Shown in pieces: positions 9,634-17,284 of a stretch of DNA of 64,000 bases. Position 1 is the first letter of the stretch; each line of letters begins with the position of its first letter. Position numbers and translations under genes: made by a program. Origin of the DNA: PHBD01 sp964578535 (GTDB lineage Bacteria; Desulfobacterota; Syntrophia; Syntrophales; PHBD01); assembly GCA_964578535.1 (NCBI GenBank), contig CAZODI010000013.1, forward strand, positions 22,772 through 86,771. The letters run 5' to 3'. The notes under the pieces were generated by a model. The model saw nothing but the letters and a program-made list of their open reading frames with translations, searched no databases and was not told the origin of the DNA.

Positions 9634-10935
9634 TCATTGCACGAAACCCGGCAGCCAAAGGGCGATGGATGGAAACAAGATCAGCAGGAGCGCCATGACC
9701 AGTTGCGCCAGGAGGAGTTTCGTTGCCCCGCTGAAAATGACCTGGAGCGGAACATCCTTGGCCACACCGGCCACGACATAAACGTTGATGCCGACCGGCG
9801 GCGTGATCACACCCATGCCGGTGATCAGAACGATGACGACGCCGAACCAGATCGGATCGTAGCCCAGGGTGGTAACCACGGGAAAGAAGATCGGGATCGT
9901 GAGCATGATCATGGCCAGGGAATCCATCAGGCACCCCAGCAGAAGGTACGTCAGGATGATGAGGCCGATGATCAGGGGCGGAGGAAGGGCCAACCCCGAC
10001 ACCCAGCCGCCCACCTCCGAGGGAATGGTCGTCACGGCCAGGAAATGGCCGAAAACCGTGGCCCCCGCCACGATGACCATGATCATGCAGGAGATCCTCG
10101 CCGTCTCCTTGAGGGACAGGACGAATTTCCTCCAGGTGATGTTTCTTCCCGCCGCAGCGATGAGGATCGTGCCCAGGGAGCCGATGCCGGCCGCTTCCGT
10201 GGGGGTGAAGATGCCGATGAACAGCCCTCCCATGACCATGACAAACAGGGCCAGCGTTTCGATCACGCCGGCCAGCGAGGAGATCTTCTCGCGCCAGGGA
10301 GCCCGGACGTCCTTCCGGCAGAGATCCGGACGGAGCGCGGTCCAAATTGCGACAACGAGAACAAACAGAAGCGCAAGCAGGATTCCTGGCAGGACGCCCG
10401 CCAGGAACAGCTTCCCGATGGACTGCTCCGTCATGATCCCGTAGACAATGAAGATCGTGCTGGGCGGGATCAGAATGCCGAGGCTCCCTCCCGCCGCAAC
10501 CACACCCGTTGCCAGGGCCGGGTCGTAGCCCCTCTTTTTCATCTCCGGCAGCGCCACGGACGACATGGTGGCCGCCGTGGCGCTCGTGGAGCCGCAAATG
10601 GCCGAAAAAGCGGCACAGGCGCCGATGGTGGCAATCGCCAGACCGCCTCTCATATGTCCGAAGAACTTGTGAGCGGAGTTGAACAGGCGACCGCTGATCC
10701 CCGAGTGGAAGGCCACCTGGCCCATGAGCACGAACAGGGGAATGACCGTCAGGTTGTAGGAGCTGAAGACGGAAAAGACATCCCGGGCCATGAGATTCAG
10801 GGCCGCATTCCAGGACACAAGGACCCCGAAGCCGAGGAATCCCACGATGGCCATCGTGAAACCGACGGGGATCCGCAGGAACATCAGCAGGATGAGCAAA
10901 ACGAAACCTGCAATTCCGATGGTGATGGGTGTCAC
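9634..10935 (-). CDS. dctM: TRAP transporter large permease subunit DctM
   Basis: This is the main membrane subunit of a tripartite ATP-independent periplasmic transporter, which imports an organic anion with Na+ or H+. The 433-residue protein is hydrophobic throughout, with about 12 membrane segments. It shows typical DctM blocks: an N-terminal hydrophobic segment followed by 'IPVGFTMAIVGFLGFG', 'AFSAICGSTSATAATM', 'ILIPPSTIFIVYG' and 'GVITPPVGINVYVV'. Its ATG overlaps the dctQ stop by four bases, so the two are translationally coupled. Substrate is not deducible. Confidence 0.95.
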   Translation of the reverse strand: MTPITIGIAGFVLLILLMFLRIPVGFTMAIVGFLGFGVLVSWNAALNLMARDVFSVFSSYNLTVIPLFVLMGQVAFHSGISGRLFNSAHKFFGHMRGGLAIATIGACAAFSAICGSTSATAATMSSVALPEMKKRGYDPALATGVVAAGGSLGILIPPSTIFIVYGIMTEQSIGKLFLAGVLPGILLALLFVLVVAIWTALRPDLCRKDVRAPWREKISSLAGVIETLALFVMVMGGLFIGIFTPTEAAGIGSLGTILIAAAGRNITWRKFVLSLKETARISCMIMVIVAGATVFGHFLAVTTIPSEVGGWVSGLALPPPLIIGLIILTYLLLGCLMDSLAMIMLTIPIFFPVVTTLGYDPIWFGVVIVLITGMGVITPPVGINVYVVAGVAKDVPLQVIFSGATKLLLAQLVMALLLILFPSIALWLPGFVQ

Positions 10936-11414
10936 GACAACACGACCCTCCTGATAAAACGAACCAGGTCAACGATCAAAACGCAACAGAGGATAGCGCA
11001 GCCGATGGCGATTCCCCAGGCAAACGGCGAAATCGGCATGGCCAGCGTCAAGGACACCTCGCCGCTGGCCTGCAGGTCCCGGGCGTAGACGGCGCTCTGC
11101 CAGGCCAGGATACCGAACAGCAAGGTGCCGGCCGCTGCCTCCAGGCCGTCGATGCACAGTTGCCAGCGGGTCGGCAACCTGGAGGTCAGGAACTCCACGG
11201 CGATATGTCCCCGCTCAACGGATGTCTGCCCCAAGGCAAACGCCGCGACGACCGTTCCCAGAAAACCCACGATTTCATACGTCCCGGGAATGGGATACCG
11301 TGCCAGGCGCAGGATGACATCCGCGCAGGTCAAGAGCATCATGGCCACAATGCCCGCGCAGGCAATGCCGTTGGCAAACCCGATTGTCTTCAGGTATCTC
11401 CGTTTCCAGGGCAT
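10932..11414 (-). CDS. dctQ: TRAP transporter small permease subunit DctQ
   Basis: This is the 160-residue, four-helix small membrane subunit that pairs with DctM. Hydrophobic stretches start near residues 11, 45, 88 and 130. Family features include 'TCADVILRLARYPIPGTYEIVGFLG' around the first loop and 'ERGHIAVEFL' in the middle. It lies between dctP and dctM on the minus strand; overlap with dctM is four bases and the gap to dctP is 36 bases. Confidence 0.92.
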   Translation of the reverse strand: MPWKRRYLKTIGFANGIACAGIVAMMLLTCADVILRLARYPIPGTYEIVGFLGTVVAAFALGQTSVERGHIAVEFLTSRLPTRWQLCIDGLEAAAGTLLFGILAWQSAVYARDLQASGEVSLTLAMPISPFAWGIAIGCAILCCVLIVDLVRFIRRVVLS

Positions 11415-11450
11415 GGCGTTCTCCTCTGCTGCACGTCTCCGGGCGGTCCG

Positions 11451-12479
11451 CTACTTCTTCTTGGCCGGACGACCCGACTTTCCGATCAGGAGCTCGGCTT
11501 CCTGGACCACCGATTTCCCGGACACCCCGCTCGCCTTCACGGTTTTCACATATTCGTCGATCACGGGATCGACTGCCTTCCTCCAGCGAAGACTCTCGGC
11601 CTTCGAAAGCGGGATGATTTTGTTGCCAAGCTTGAGGCTGTACGCCCTTCCCTCGGCATCGATGTCGTCCCAGGCCTTGCCGTGCACGTCGATCCATTCG
11701 GTACTCACGTCCTCGATGGCCTTCCGGACGTTCGGGGGCAGCGAGTTCCACTTCTTGAGGTTCATGACCACGAACATCGCCGTGGTGTAGCCGATATCAC
11801 GGCATTCCGTCGTATTCTTTATCACCTCCGCCTGCTTCCATCCCTTGAGGACCTCGATGGGGCCGATCGTCCCTTCCACAACCCCCTTCTGCAGGGATTC
11901 ATAGGTCGACCCCTGGGGCATGGCCACGGGAACAGCGCCCAGAGCACTGATGACCTTCGCACTGAGCCCCGTCGAACGGATCTTCATGCCCCTCAGATCT
12001 TCAAGCGTCCGTACCGGCTTCACCGTATGCAGGAGCCCCGGTCCATGGGCGTGCAGGTAGAGAACCTTCACCTGGTTCAGTTCCCGGGGTTTCAGCTTCT
12101 GATAGAACTCGTTGGCCACCCTGGTGGCGGTCCGGCCGTTCGGGTATCCGAGGGGAAGATCCAGGGCCTCCATAACGGGGAAACGGCCGCGGGTGTATGC
12201 GAACGCGGACATGCACATGTCGGAGATTCCCTTGACGACGCCGTCGTAGCACTGATCCGCCTGGGTAAGGGATCCTCCGGCGAAGACCTGGATCTTCACC
12301 TGCCCCTGGGTTCGCTTTTCCACTTCCTTGGCCCATGTGTCGGCAGCCTTTTTCTGGCCATGATTCGGCGGGAAAAAGATGCTGTAGGTCAACTGGGTCG
12401 GCCCCGCCCAGGCGGCGGTCAGGCCGGAGAACACCCCCAGCAAGAGGACTGCCAATGCGATCCGGATGATTCTTTTCAT
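11451..12479 (-). CDS. dctP: TRAP transporter periplasmic solute-binding protein DctP
   Basis: This extracytoplasmic receptor delivers solute to DctQM. The 342-residue protein begins with a Sec signal peptide (KR, hydrophobic core, cleavage predicted after 'AAWA' near residue 25). The mature part shows DctP features: 'GGSLTQADQCYDGVVKG', 'LEDLRGMKIRS' and the 'VPVAMPQGSTYESLQKGVV' block that contains the substrate-carboxylate region. It is the first gene of dctPQM. AGGAGGG lies upstream of the ATG. It belongs to the DctP superfamily; its ligand is unknown. Confidence 0.94.
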   Translation of the reverse strand: MKRIIRIALAVLLLGVFSGLTAAWAGPTQLTYSIFFPPNHGQKKAADTWAKEVEKRTQGQVKIQVFAGGSLTQADQCYDGVVKGISDMCMSAFAYTRGRFPVMEALDLPLGYPNGRTATRVANEFYQKLKPRELNQVKVLYLHAHGPGLLHTVKPVRTLEDLRGMKIRSTGLSAKVISALGAVPVAMPQGSTYESLQKGVVEGTIGPIEVLKGWKQAEVIKNTTECRDIGYTTAMFVVMNLKKWNSLPPNVRKAIEDVSTEWIDVHGKAWDDIDAEGRAYSLKLGNKIIPLSKAESLRWRKAVDPVIDEYVKTVKASGVSGKSVVQEAELLIGKSGRPAKKK

Positions 12480-12585
12480 GATTTCTCTCCCTCCTGGTGA
12501 TGAAGAATGGTCGTTATGTCAGCCGGCCGGCACGGTTCCCGGATTCCGGGGATCCGTGCCACAGCCGCCGTCTCCGCTTATGAAA

Positions 12586-12622
12586 GGCCTGCCTGTTCGC
12601 TCGACGGTCGGACAGGCAGGCC
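12586..12622. repeat. Perfect 11-bp inverted repeat (hairpin)
   Basis: GGCCTGCCTGT (12586-12596) pairs exactly with ACAGGCAGGCC (12612-12622), with a 15-base loop. On the minus strand it is followed by TTTCAT, a weak terminator-like tail. It lies 107 bases upstream of the dctP start. Confidence 0.65.
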
Positions 12623-12753
12623 GCCGGTAGGCATAACAGGTGGAACAGAAATAAAATCGGGCCTGGATGCTGTAAAACATCATGAAACCGCAATTTCCCG
12701 TTTCGGGTTATGAATTTGTAGGATGAAAGGGGCGGACGATAAAGCTGGGAGAA

Positions 12754-12789
12754 GCCTGCTTTCCCACCGGGCAGCGGCGGGAAGCAGGC
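12754..12789. repeat. Second inverted repeat with one bulge
   Basis: GCCTGCTTTCCC at 12754-12765 pairs with GGGAAGCAGGC at 12779-12789, with one bulged T. No long T run follows on either strand. It lies downstream of the minus-strand gene at 12915-13238 and may protect or terminate its transcript. Confidence 0.5.
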
Positions 12790-12914
12790 ATCAATACATA
12801 TAAGGCTGGACGAGAAGGGTTTTCATGGATGCTCGGAATGTGCCGTCCGAAATCACGTCTGGTTCCTCAAAGCAAAAAATAGGTTTTCACTCCTATGGGA
12901 TCGACCGTTGCCTG

Positions 12915-13238
12915 TCAAGCATTATTATCCGTCCGGGATTGATTCTGCTGGCTGACCTCGCGGCGCAGCCGCTCCACCTCTTCCCGGTACTGCTCGGCCC
13001 TGGCCTTGGCGAGCTCGATCTCTTCCCTGGCCTTGTCAAGCTTTTCTTCGTTCTTGTGGCGATCCTCCCGGATCTTGTCCTGAATGTCGTCGAATCCGAC
13101 ATACATGGCAAGAATGCCGCCCATGATCAGAACAACGGGCAGCCCGCCCTGGACAATGACGAGAAACTGGTGCCCCCAGAACATGATCCCGATGAGACCG
13201 AAGACCGTGGCAACGGCGCCGCCAATGAGAAGAGTCAT
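12915..13238 (-). CDS. Small membrane protein with C-terminal coiled coil, function unknown
   Basis: I do not recognise a named family. The 107-residue protein has two hydrophobic segments (about 3-20 and 28-47), then a highly charged heptad-patterned tail (about 52-95: 'IREDRHKNEEKLDKAREEIE' onward) that should form a coiled coil in the cytoplasm or periplasm. A good ribosome-binding site, GGGAGGTGAAC, precedes ATG. It is divergent from the atpZ-atpI-atpB genes and shares their upstream region of about 230 bases. A role near the ATP synthase is possible only by position. Confidence 0.7.
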   Translation of the reverse strand: MTLLIGGAVATVFGLIGIMFWGHQFLVIVQGGLPVVLIMGGILAMYVGFDDIQDKIREDRHKNEEKLDKAREEIELAKARAEQYREEVERLRREVSQQNQSRTDNNA

Positions 13239-13385
13239 TCCCGTTCACCTCCCGCAACGGACCCTGTTTGCACCAGGTTTTTTCTTTTTTGCCGCGCATT
13301 GACTCGAAACCGTCAATATCATAGAGAAGTGTTGCAGGCAAGGCGAAACGATCCACCGGGAGGCTTCCCGACGTGCCATTTTCGA

Positions 13386-13414
13386 TACCTATCGACCCGA
13401 AATAACAGTATAAT
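13386..13414 (+). promoter_or_regulatory. Candidate promoter for atpZ-atpI-atpB
   Basis: A perfect TATAAT is at 13409-13414, 53 bases before the atpZ ATG. The -35 position 17 bases upstream (13386-13391) matches the consensus poorly, so this would need an activator or rely on the -10 alone. Confidence 0.35.
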
Positions 13415-13466
13415 TTCTCGACCTTATTTTCGTTGACATTCGCCGGTGGCCATGATAGGGGGCGCG

Positions 13467-13760
13467 ATGAAATGGGACAAATCAGACAGGCAGTCCCTGA
13501 TCCAGTTGGCCTACGCAAGCACCATCGGAATCGCGATGGTATTGACCATTTTCGGTGGGCTCTATTTCGGAGCCTGGCTGGACCGGAAACTGGGAACGGA
13601 TAATCATTACTTCATGTTCCTGTTTCTGGCGGTCGGCGTGATCGTCGGATTCCGGAACATCTACCTGATGATTCAGAGAAGCGCGACGGATGAGGAACCC
13701 GTCATCCGATACATTAAAAGTGAACCGCATCGAAAAAGACCCCCTCCAGGCAAGAATTGA
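13467..13760 (+). CDS. atpZ: AtpZ/AtpI-type F-ATPase accessory membrane protein
   Basis: This 97-residue protein has two membrane helices and matches the AtpZ/AtpI accessory family that precedes atpB in many bacteria. Proposed roles for the family are Mg2+/Ca2+ handling or assembly of the rotor ring. 'FGGLYFGAWLDRKLGTDNHYFMFLFLAVGVIVGFRNIYLM' contains the characteristic G-x-x-x-G-x-x-L-D loop between helices. I chose ATG 13467 because AGGGGG lies just upstream; an in-frame GTG at 13446 is less likely. It overlaps the next gene. Confidence 0.8.
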   Translation: MKWDKSDRQSLIQLAYASTIGIAMVLTIFGGLYFGAWLDRKLGTDNHYFMFLFLAVGVIVGFRNIYLMIQRSATDEEPVIRYIKSEPHRKRPPPGKN

Positions 13761-14115
13761 AATCACGAACTGGCTCGTGCTGGCAGTTTGTCTGATCATC
13801 AGTGTTTTGCTGATGTCCGCATCGTTCACTTATGGAATCCTTCTGGGCGGTTTCATCAGCATCGTCAATTTCCACTGGCTCGACCGGGACCTGCGGAAAA
13901 TATTCTCGAACCTCTCCGGGAAAGCCAAGTCCGCCCTGCTGCTGAAATACTACCTGCGCCTCGCCGTAACGGCCGTGGTGCTTTACATCCTGATCAGCCA
14001 GTCCCTTGTGGATATCATCGGCCTGCTTGTCGGTCTTTCCGTGGTGGTCATGAACATCGTGCTGACGGCGGTTCTGGTATTCTCAAAAAAAAATTGCGTT
14101 GAGGAGGTTTTATAG
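13690..14115 (+). CDS. atpI: ATP synthase subunit I family protein
   Basis: This 141-residue membrane protein has four hydrophobic segments (around 30-45, 50-65, 85-105 and 110-130) and matches the ATP synthase I family found ahead of atpB. The family is linked to assembly of the c ring and is not part of the mature enzyme. The first ATG (13690) overlaps the end of atpZ by 71 bases; an internal GTG at 13720 would shorten the overlap and cannot be excluded. The stop is four bases before the atpB ATG. Confidence 0.78.
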   Translation: MRNPSSDTLKVNRIEKDPLQARIEITNWLVLAVCLIISVLLMSASFTYGILLGGFISIVNFHWLDRDLRKIFSNLSGKAKSALLLKYYLRLAVTAVVLYILISQSLVDIIGLLVGLSVVVMNIVLTAVLVFSKKNCVEEVL

Positions 14116-14118
14116 AAC

Positions 14119-14775
14119 ATGCACGGCGAATTTCTGTTTGTTCACATTCCCGGCGTTGCCGACCATGTCACGCATACGTGGCTGATTATGGCGCTTCTCG
14201 CTCTCTGTGGTTTTCTGGCCACCCGTAGAATGTCGGTTTATCCGGGGCGTTTCCAGAACGTCATGGAGGTCGTCGTGGGAGCCCTCAACTCGCTGCTCGT
14301 CGATACCATGGGGGAACAGGGCAAAAGATTCTTCCCGCTGATCGCGACGCTGGGACTCTTCATTCTGGTTTCCAACCTCCTCGGTCTTGTCCCCGGATTC
14401 GTCTCTCCGACATCAAGCTTGAACATGACCATCGCCATGGCGCTCATCGTATTCGTGTTGACTCACGTGGTGGGCGTCCAGATCCAGGGCCTCAAGTACT
14501 TCAAGCAGTTCCTCGGACCGGTCTGGTGGCTCATCCCCCTGATGCTGCCCATCGAGATCATCAGCCACCTGTCCCGTCCCCTGTCCCTGTCGGTGCGGCT
14601 CTTCGGTAACATCGAAGGCGGGCACATCGTGATCATCGTCCTGTTGATCCTCGTTCCGCTCCTGATCCCGCTGCCCATCTACATCCTGAAGGTTCTGATC
14701 TCCTTCATCCAGACCCTCGTATTCATGCTTCTTTCCATGATGTACATTGCAGGGGCCATGGAAGAGCATCACTGA
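14119..14775 (+). CDS. atpB: F1Fo ATP synthase subunit a
   Basis: This is the membrane stator subunit that forms the ion half-channels next to the c ring. The 218-residue protein has five to six helices. Arg160, in 'SLSVRLFGN', is the essential stator arginine. 'IEGGH' follows where many enzymes have an A/G-G-E/H pattern. GGAGG lies 11 bases before ATG. It is the last gene of this unit; a strong terminator follows at 14797 and no atpE (subunit c) is present next to it. The remaining ATP synthase genes are not in this window. Confidence 0.95.
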   Translation: MHGEFLFVHIPGVADHVTHTWLIMALLALCGFLATRRMSVYPGRFQNVMEVVVGALNSLLVDTMGEQGKRFFPLIATLGLFILVSNLLGLVPGFVSPTSSLNMTIAMALIVFVLTHVVGVQIQGLKYFKQFLGPVWWLIPLMLPIEIISHLSRPLSLSVRLFGNIEGGHIVIIVLLILVPLLIPLPIYILKVLISFIQTLVFMLLSMMYIAGAMEEHH

Positions 14776-14796
14776 TCCGGCAGAAATCAACGCAAC

Positions 14797-14828
14797 AAAA
14801 AAGCGCCTCACATTGAGGCGCTTTTTTT
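14797..14828. terminator. Bidirectional Rho-independent terminator
   Basis: AAAAAAGCGCCTCA (14797-14810) pairs with TGAGGCGCTTTTTT (14814-14827), with loop CAT. A runs on the left and T runs on the right let it stop both atpB (plus) and the converging nfnB (minus). Confidence 0.92.
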
Positions 14829-14936
14829 ATTTCTTTCCGCAATCCCGGGGTTCCGTCCTTTCCCGGGATCGCTTCCCGTTCCATCGGCTTTGGGAACCAC
14901 CTTCCCGAACCGGGACGAATTCACCCCTCGGAACTT

Positions 14937-16352
14937 CTATTTTCCCGAGAGGTAGGCGTCGATGGCCTGGGCCGCTTTCCGACCCGCCCCCATGGCCAGG
15001 ATGACCGTGGCCGACCCGGTGACGATGTCTCCGCCGGCATAGACGCCCTTCCGCGTCGTCTCCCCGGACTCCCCCCTCGTGATTATATAGCCCCAGCGGT
15101 TCGTCTCGAGGCCCGGGGTTGTGGAGGGAACAATGGGATTGGCCATGGTCCCGACGGCCACGACCACCGTGTCGACGTCGATGACGAATTCGGAACCCGG
15201 GACGGGAACTGGACTTCTCCTCCCCGAGGCATCCGGTTCACCCAGTTCCATGCGCAGGCAACGGATCCCCGTCACCCATCCATCCTTGTCGCCGATATAT
15301 TCGACCGGATTCGTCAGCAGCCTGAACTGCACGCCCTCCTCCTTGGCGTGGTGAACTTCTTCGATCCGGGCAGGCATCTCCGCCTCGCTCCGCCGGTAAA
15401 TGATGTATGCATTCTCCGCCCCCAGGCGCAGGGCCGTTCTCACGGAATCCATGGCCACGTTGCCCCCGCCTATGACGGCCACATTCTTCCCCCGGACGAT
15501 GGGGGTGTCGTACTCGGGAAACCGGTAGGCCTTCATGAGGTTCGACCGGGTCAGGTACTCGTTGGCCGAGTAGATGCCGCTCAGGTTCTCCCCGGGAATG
15601 TTCATGAAGACGGGGGCGCCGGCACCCACTGCAAGATAGATGGCGTCATAGCCCTCCTCGAAAAGTTCGTCCACCGTCTTGATCCGTCCGATCAGGGAAT
15701 TCAGGACGATCTTGACTCCCAGGCTGCGGAGGTAGTCCACCTCCGCCTCCACGATGGCCTTGGGCAGTCGGAACTCGGGGATACCGTACACCAGGACGCC
15801 GCCCGCCTTGTGGAGGGCCTCATAAATGGTGACCTCGTAGCCCAGTTTCACCAGGTCTCCGGCGATGGTCAGCCCGGACGGACCCGCTCCCACAACGGCG
15901 ATCTTCCTGCCGTTCGGAGCCGGCTTTTCCGGGGCAGCCACCTGGCCTGTGTTCCGTTCGTAGTCCGCGGCGAACCGCTCGAGGCGGCCGATGGCCACCG
16001 GCTCGCCCTTCTTCCCCAGGATGCAGAATTTCTCGCACTGGTCTTCCTGCGGGCAGACCCGGCCGCAGACGGCGGGCAGGCTGTTCGTTTCCTTCAGCGT
16101 GCGGGCGGCGCCCAGGAAATCCCCTTCGGCGATCCGCTTGATGAACTCGGGAATCCGAACGTCGACGGGACATCCCTCGATGCATCCGGGCTTCTTGCAC
16201 TGGATACAGCGCTTCGCCTCGAGAATCGCCGTCTCGGAATCATATCCGATAGGAACTTCGTCAAAGTTCCTGATCCGGTCCGCCGGAGCCTGCTCCGGCA
16301 TTGCCTGCCGGGGGATCTTCTCCTTCTTTTCCTTTTTCGGTTCAGTTTCCAT
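14937..16352 (-). CDS. nfnB: NfnB: large (GltD-like) subunit of NADH-dependent ferredoxin:NADP+ oxidoreductase
   Basis: With NfnA this cytosolic flavoprotein couples NADPH, NADH and ferredoxin by electron bifurcation. The 471-residue protein has N-terminal Fe-S cysteines (CIQCKKPGCIEGCPV and 'CGRVCPQEDQCEKFC'), an FAD motif 'VVGAGPSGLTIAG', and an NADP(H) motif 'VIGGGNVAMDSVRTALR', ending with 'GVYAGGDIVTG'. This is the layout of the glutamate synthase small subunit and of sulfide dehydrogenase alpha. I call it NfnB because the partner NfnA precedes it, overlapping by 11 bases, and no glutamate synthase large subunit is present. ATG 16352 (METEPKKEKKEK) was preferred to an upstream start with poor support. 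Confidence 0.88.
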   Translation of the reverse strand: METEPKKEKKEKIPRQAMPEQAPADRIRNFDEVPIGYDSETAILEAKRCIQCKKPGCIEGCPVDVRIPEFIKRIAEGDFLGAARTLKETNSLPAVCGRVCPQEDQCEKFCILGKKGEPVAIGRLERFAADYERNTGQVAAPEKPAPNGRKIAVVGAGPSGLTIAGDLVKLGYEVTIYEALHKAGGVLVYGIPEFRLPKAIVEAEVDYLRSLGVKIVLNSLIGRIKTVDELFEEGYDAIYLAVGAGAPVFMNIPGENLSGIYSANEYLTRSNLMKAYRFPEYDTPIVRGKNVAVIGGGNVAMDSVRTALRLGAENAYIIYRRSEAEMPARIEEVHHAKEEGVQFRLLTNPVEYIGDKDGWVTGIRCLRMELGEPDASGRRSPVPVPGSEFVIDVDTVVVAVGTMANPIVPSTTPGLETNRWGYIITRGESGETTRKGVYAGGDIVTGSATVILAMGAGRKAAQAIDAYLSGK

Positions 16353-17184
16353 GCGACCCGCACCTGTGTTTTTCGTAGGACTGCTTTTCCTCTTCGCAGT
16401 ACATCCTGAGACGGCTGGCAAGAAGGTCGAAGTTCACCTGGTGCCCGTCGAACTCCGGTCCATCAACGCAGGTGAATTTCGTCTTCCCGCCGACTTCCAC
16501 CCGGCAGGCACCACACATCCCGGTGGCGTCCACCATGATCGGGTTCAGGCTGACGGTCGTCGGAATGGCGTAAGGCCGTGTCAGATTTGCAATCACCCTC
16601 ATCATGGGAACCGGGCCGATGGCAAAGACATGGTCGACCTTTTCGCCGCGGTCGATGATCTGCTGCAGGACGGCGCTGACAAAGCCGTGGAATCCGTAGC
16701 TCCCGTCATCCGTGCAGACCACCAGTTCGTCGCTGGCGGCGCGCATTTCCTCTTCGAGAATGATCAGGTCCTTCGTCCGGGCACCGATGATGGAGGTCAC
16801 CCGGTTCCCCTTTTCCTTGAGGGCCTTCGTGATGGGGTAGATAACCCCGACGCCTACGCCTCCGCCGACGCAGACGGCATGGCCGAAGATCTCAATGTCC
16901 GTTGGATTTCCCAGGGGACCCTGAACGTCCTGGAAGGCATCCCCCGCCTTCAGGGCGGACATGGCCGCCGTCGTTTTCCCCACGACCTGGTAAATGATCG
17001 TGATCGTACCCCGGCCTGCATCCGACTCGACGATGGTCAGCGGGATGCGCTCTCCCCTCTCGTCGATCTTGAGGATCACGAACTGACCGGCTTTTCTTTT
17101 CCGGGCAATCTCGGGTGCCAGAATCTCCATCCGGACGACCGCCTCGGACAATTGCCGCGCTTCCACCACCGTGTACAAGGTCAT
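16342..17184 (-). CDS. nfnA: NfnA: small FAD/[2Fe-2S] subunit of the Nfn complex
   Basis: This subunit binds NAD(H), FAD and a [2Fe-2S] cluster. The 280-residue protein has an FAD-binding barrel with 'RIPLTI' (about 46-51), an NAD-binding half with 'VGGGVGVGVIYPI', and a C-terminal cluster site 'GMCGACRVEVGG ... FTCVDGPEFDGH' with the spaced cysteines typical of sulfide dehydrogenase beta and NfnA. AAGGGGGAA precedes ATG. It is followed by nfnB, and a terminator-like hairpin separates it from flxA upstream. Confidence 0.9.
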   Translation of the reverse strand: MTLYTVVEARQLSEAVVRMEILAPEIARKRKAGQFVILKIDERGERIPLTIVESDAGRGTITIIYQVVGKTTAAMSALKAGDAFQDVQGPLGNPTDIEIFGHAVCVGGGVGVGVIYPITKALKEKGNRVTSIIGARTKDLIILEEEMRAASDELVVCTDDGSYGFHGFVSAVLQQIIDRGEKVDHVFAIGPVPMMRVIANLTRPYAIPTTVSLNPIMVDATGMCGACRVEVGGKTKFTCVDGPEFDGHQVNFDLLASRLRMYCEEEKQSYEKHRCGSHGN

Positions 17185-17198
17185 TTCCCCCTTGACAG

Positions 17199-17223
17199 AA
17201 AAAGGGGAGCCCTGAAGCTCCCC
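17199..17223 (-). terminator. Terminator or attenuator between flxA and nfnA
   Basis: On the minus strand GGGGAGC (17223-17217) pairs with GCTCCCC (17210-17204), loop of six, followed by five T. It ends only about 15 bases before the nfnA ATG, so there is little room for a separate promoter downstream of it. It may set a lower nfnAB level within one operon. Confidence 0.75.
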
Positions 17224-17284
17224 AGAATCGACCTCCGTTGCGGCTGCAGGATTGAGCCGACCATTTCCCGAAAAGCCTGTCGCC

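Larger units (their letters stand above)
12480..12914. promoter_or_regulatory. Intergenic region with two GC-rich hairpins
   Basis: This is 435 bases between dctP and the end of the 107-residue membrane-protein gene. No coding sequence is credible here. It holds the leader of dctPQM (minus strand) and two separate hairpins, listed individually. An AT-rich stretch around 12650-12720 may contain the promoter, but I see no convincing -35/-10 pair. Confidence 0.4.

Noticed and set aside
9604..11088. 494-codon frame on the plus strand over dctM and dctQ
   Set aside because: It is antisense to a typical TRAP permease pair and is His/Asp/Gln-rich without motifs.
14937..16352. Glutamate synthase small subunit (gltD) as the name for this gene
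   Set aside because: The fold is the same, but no large glutamate synthase subunit is present and the partner overlapping it is the NfnA-type FAD/[2Fe-2S] protein.
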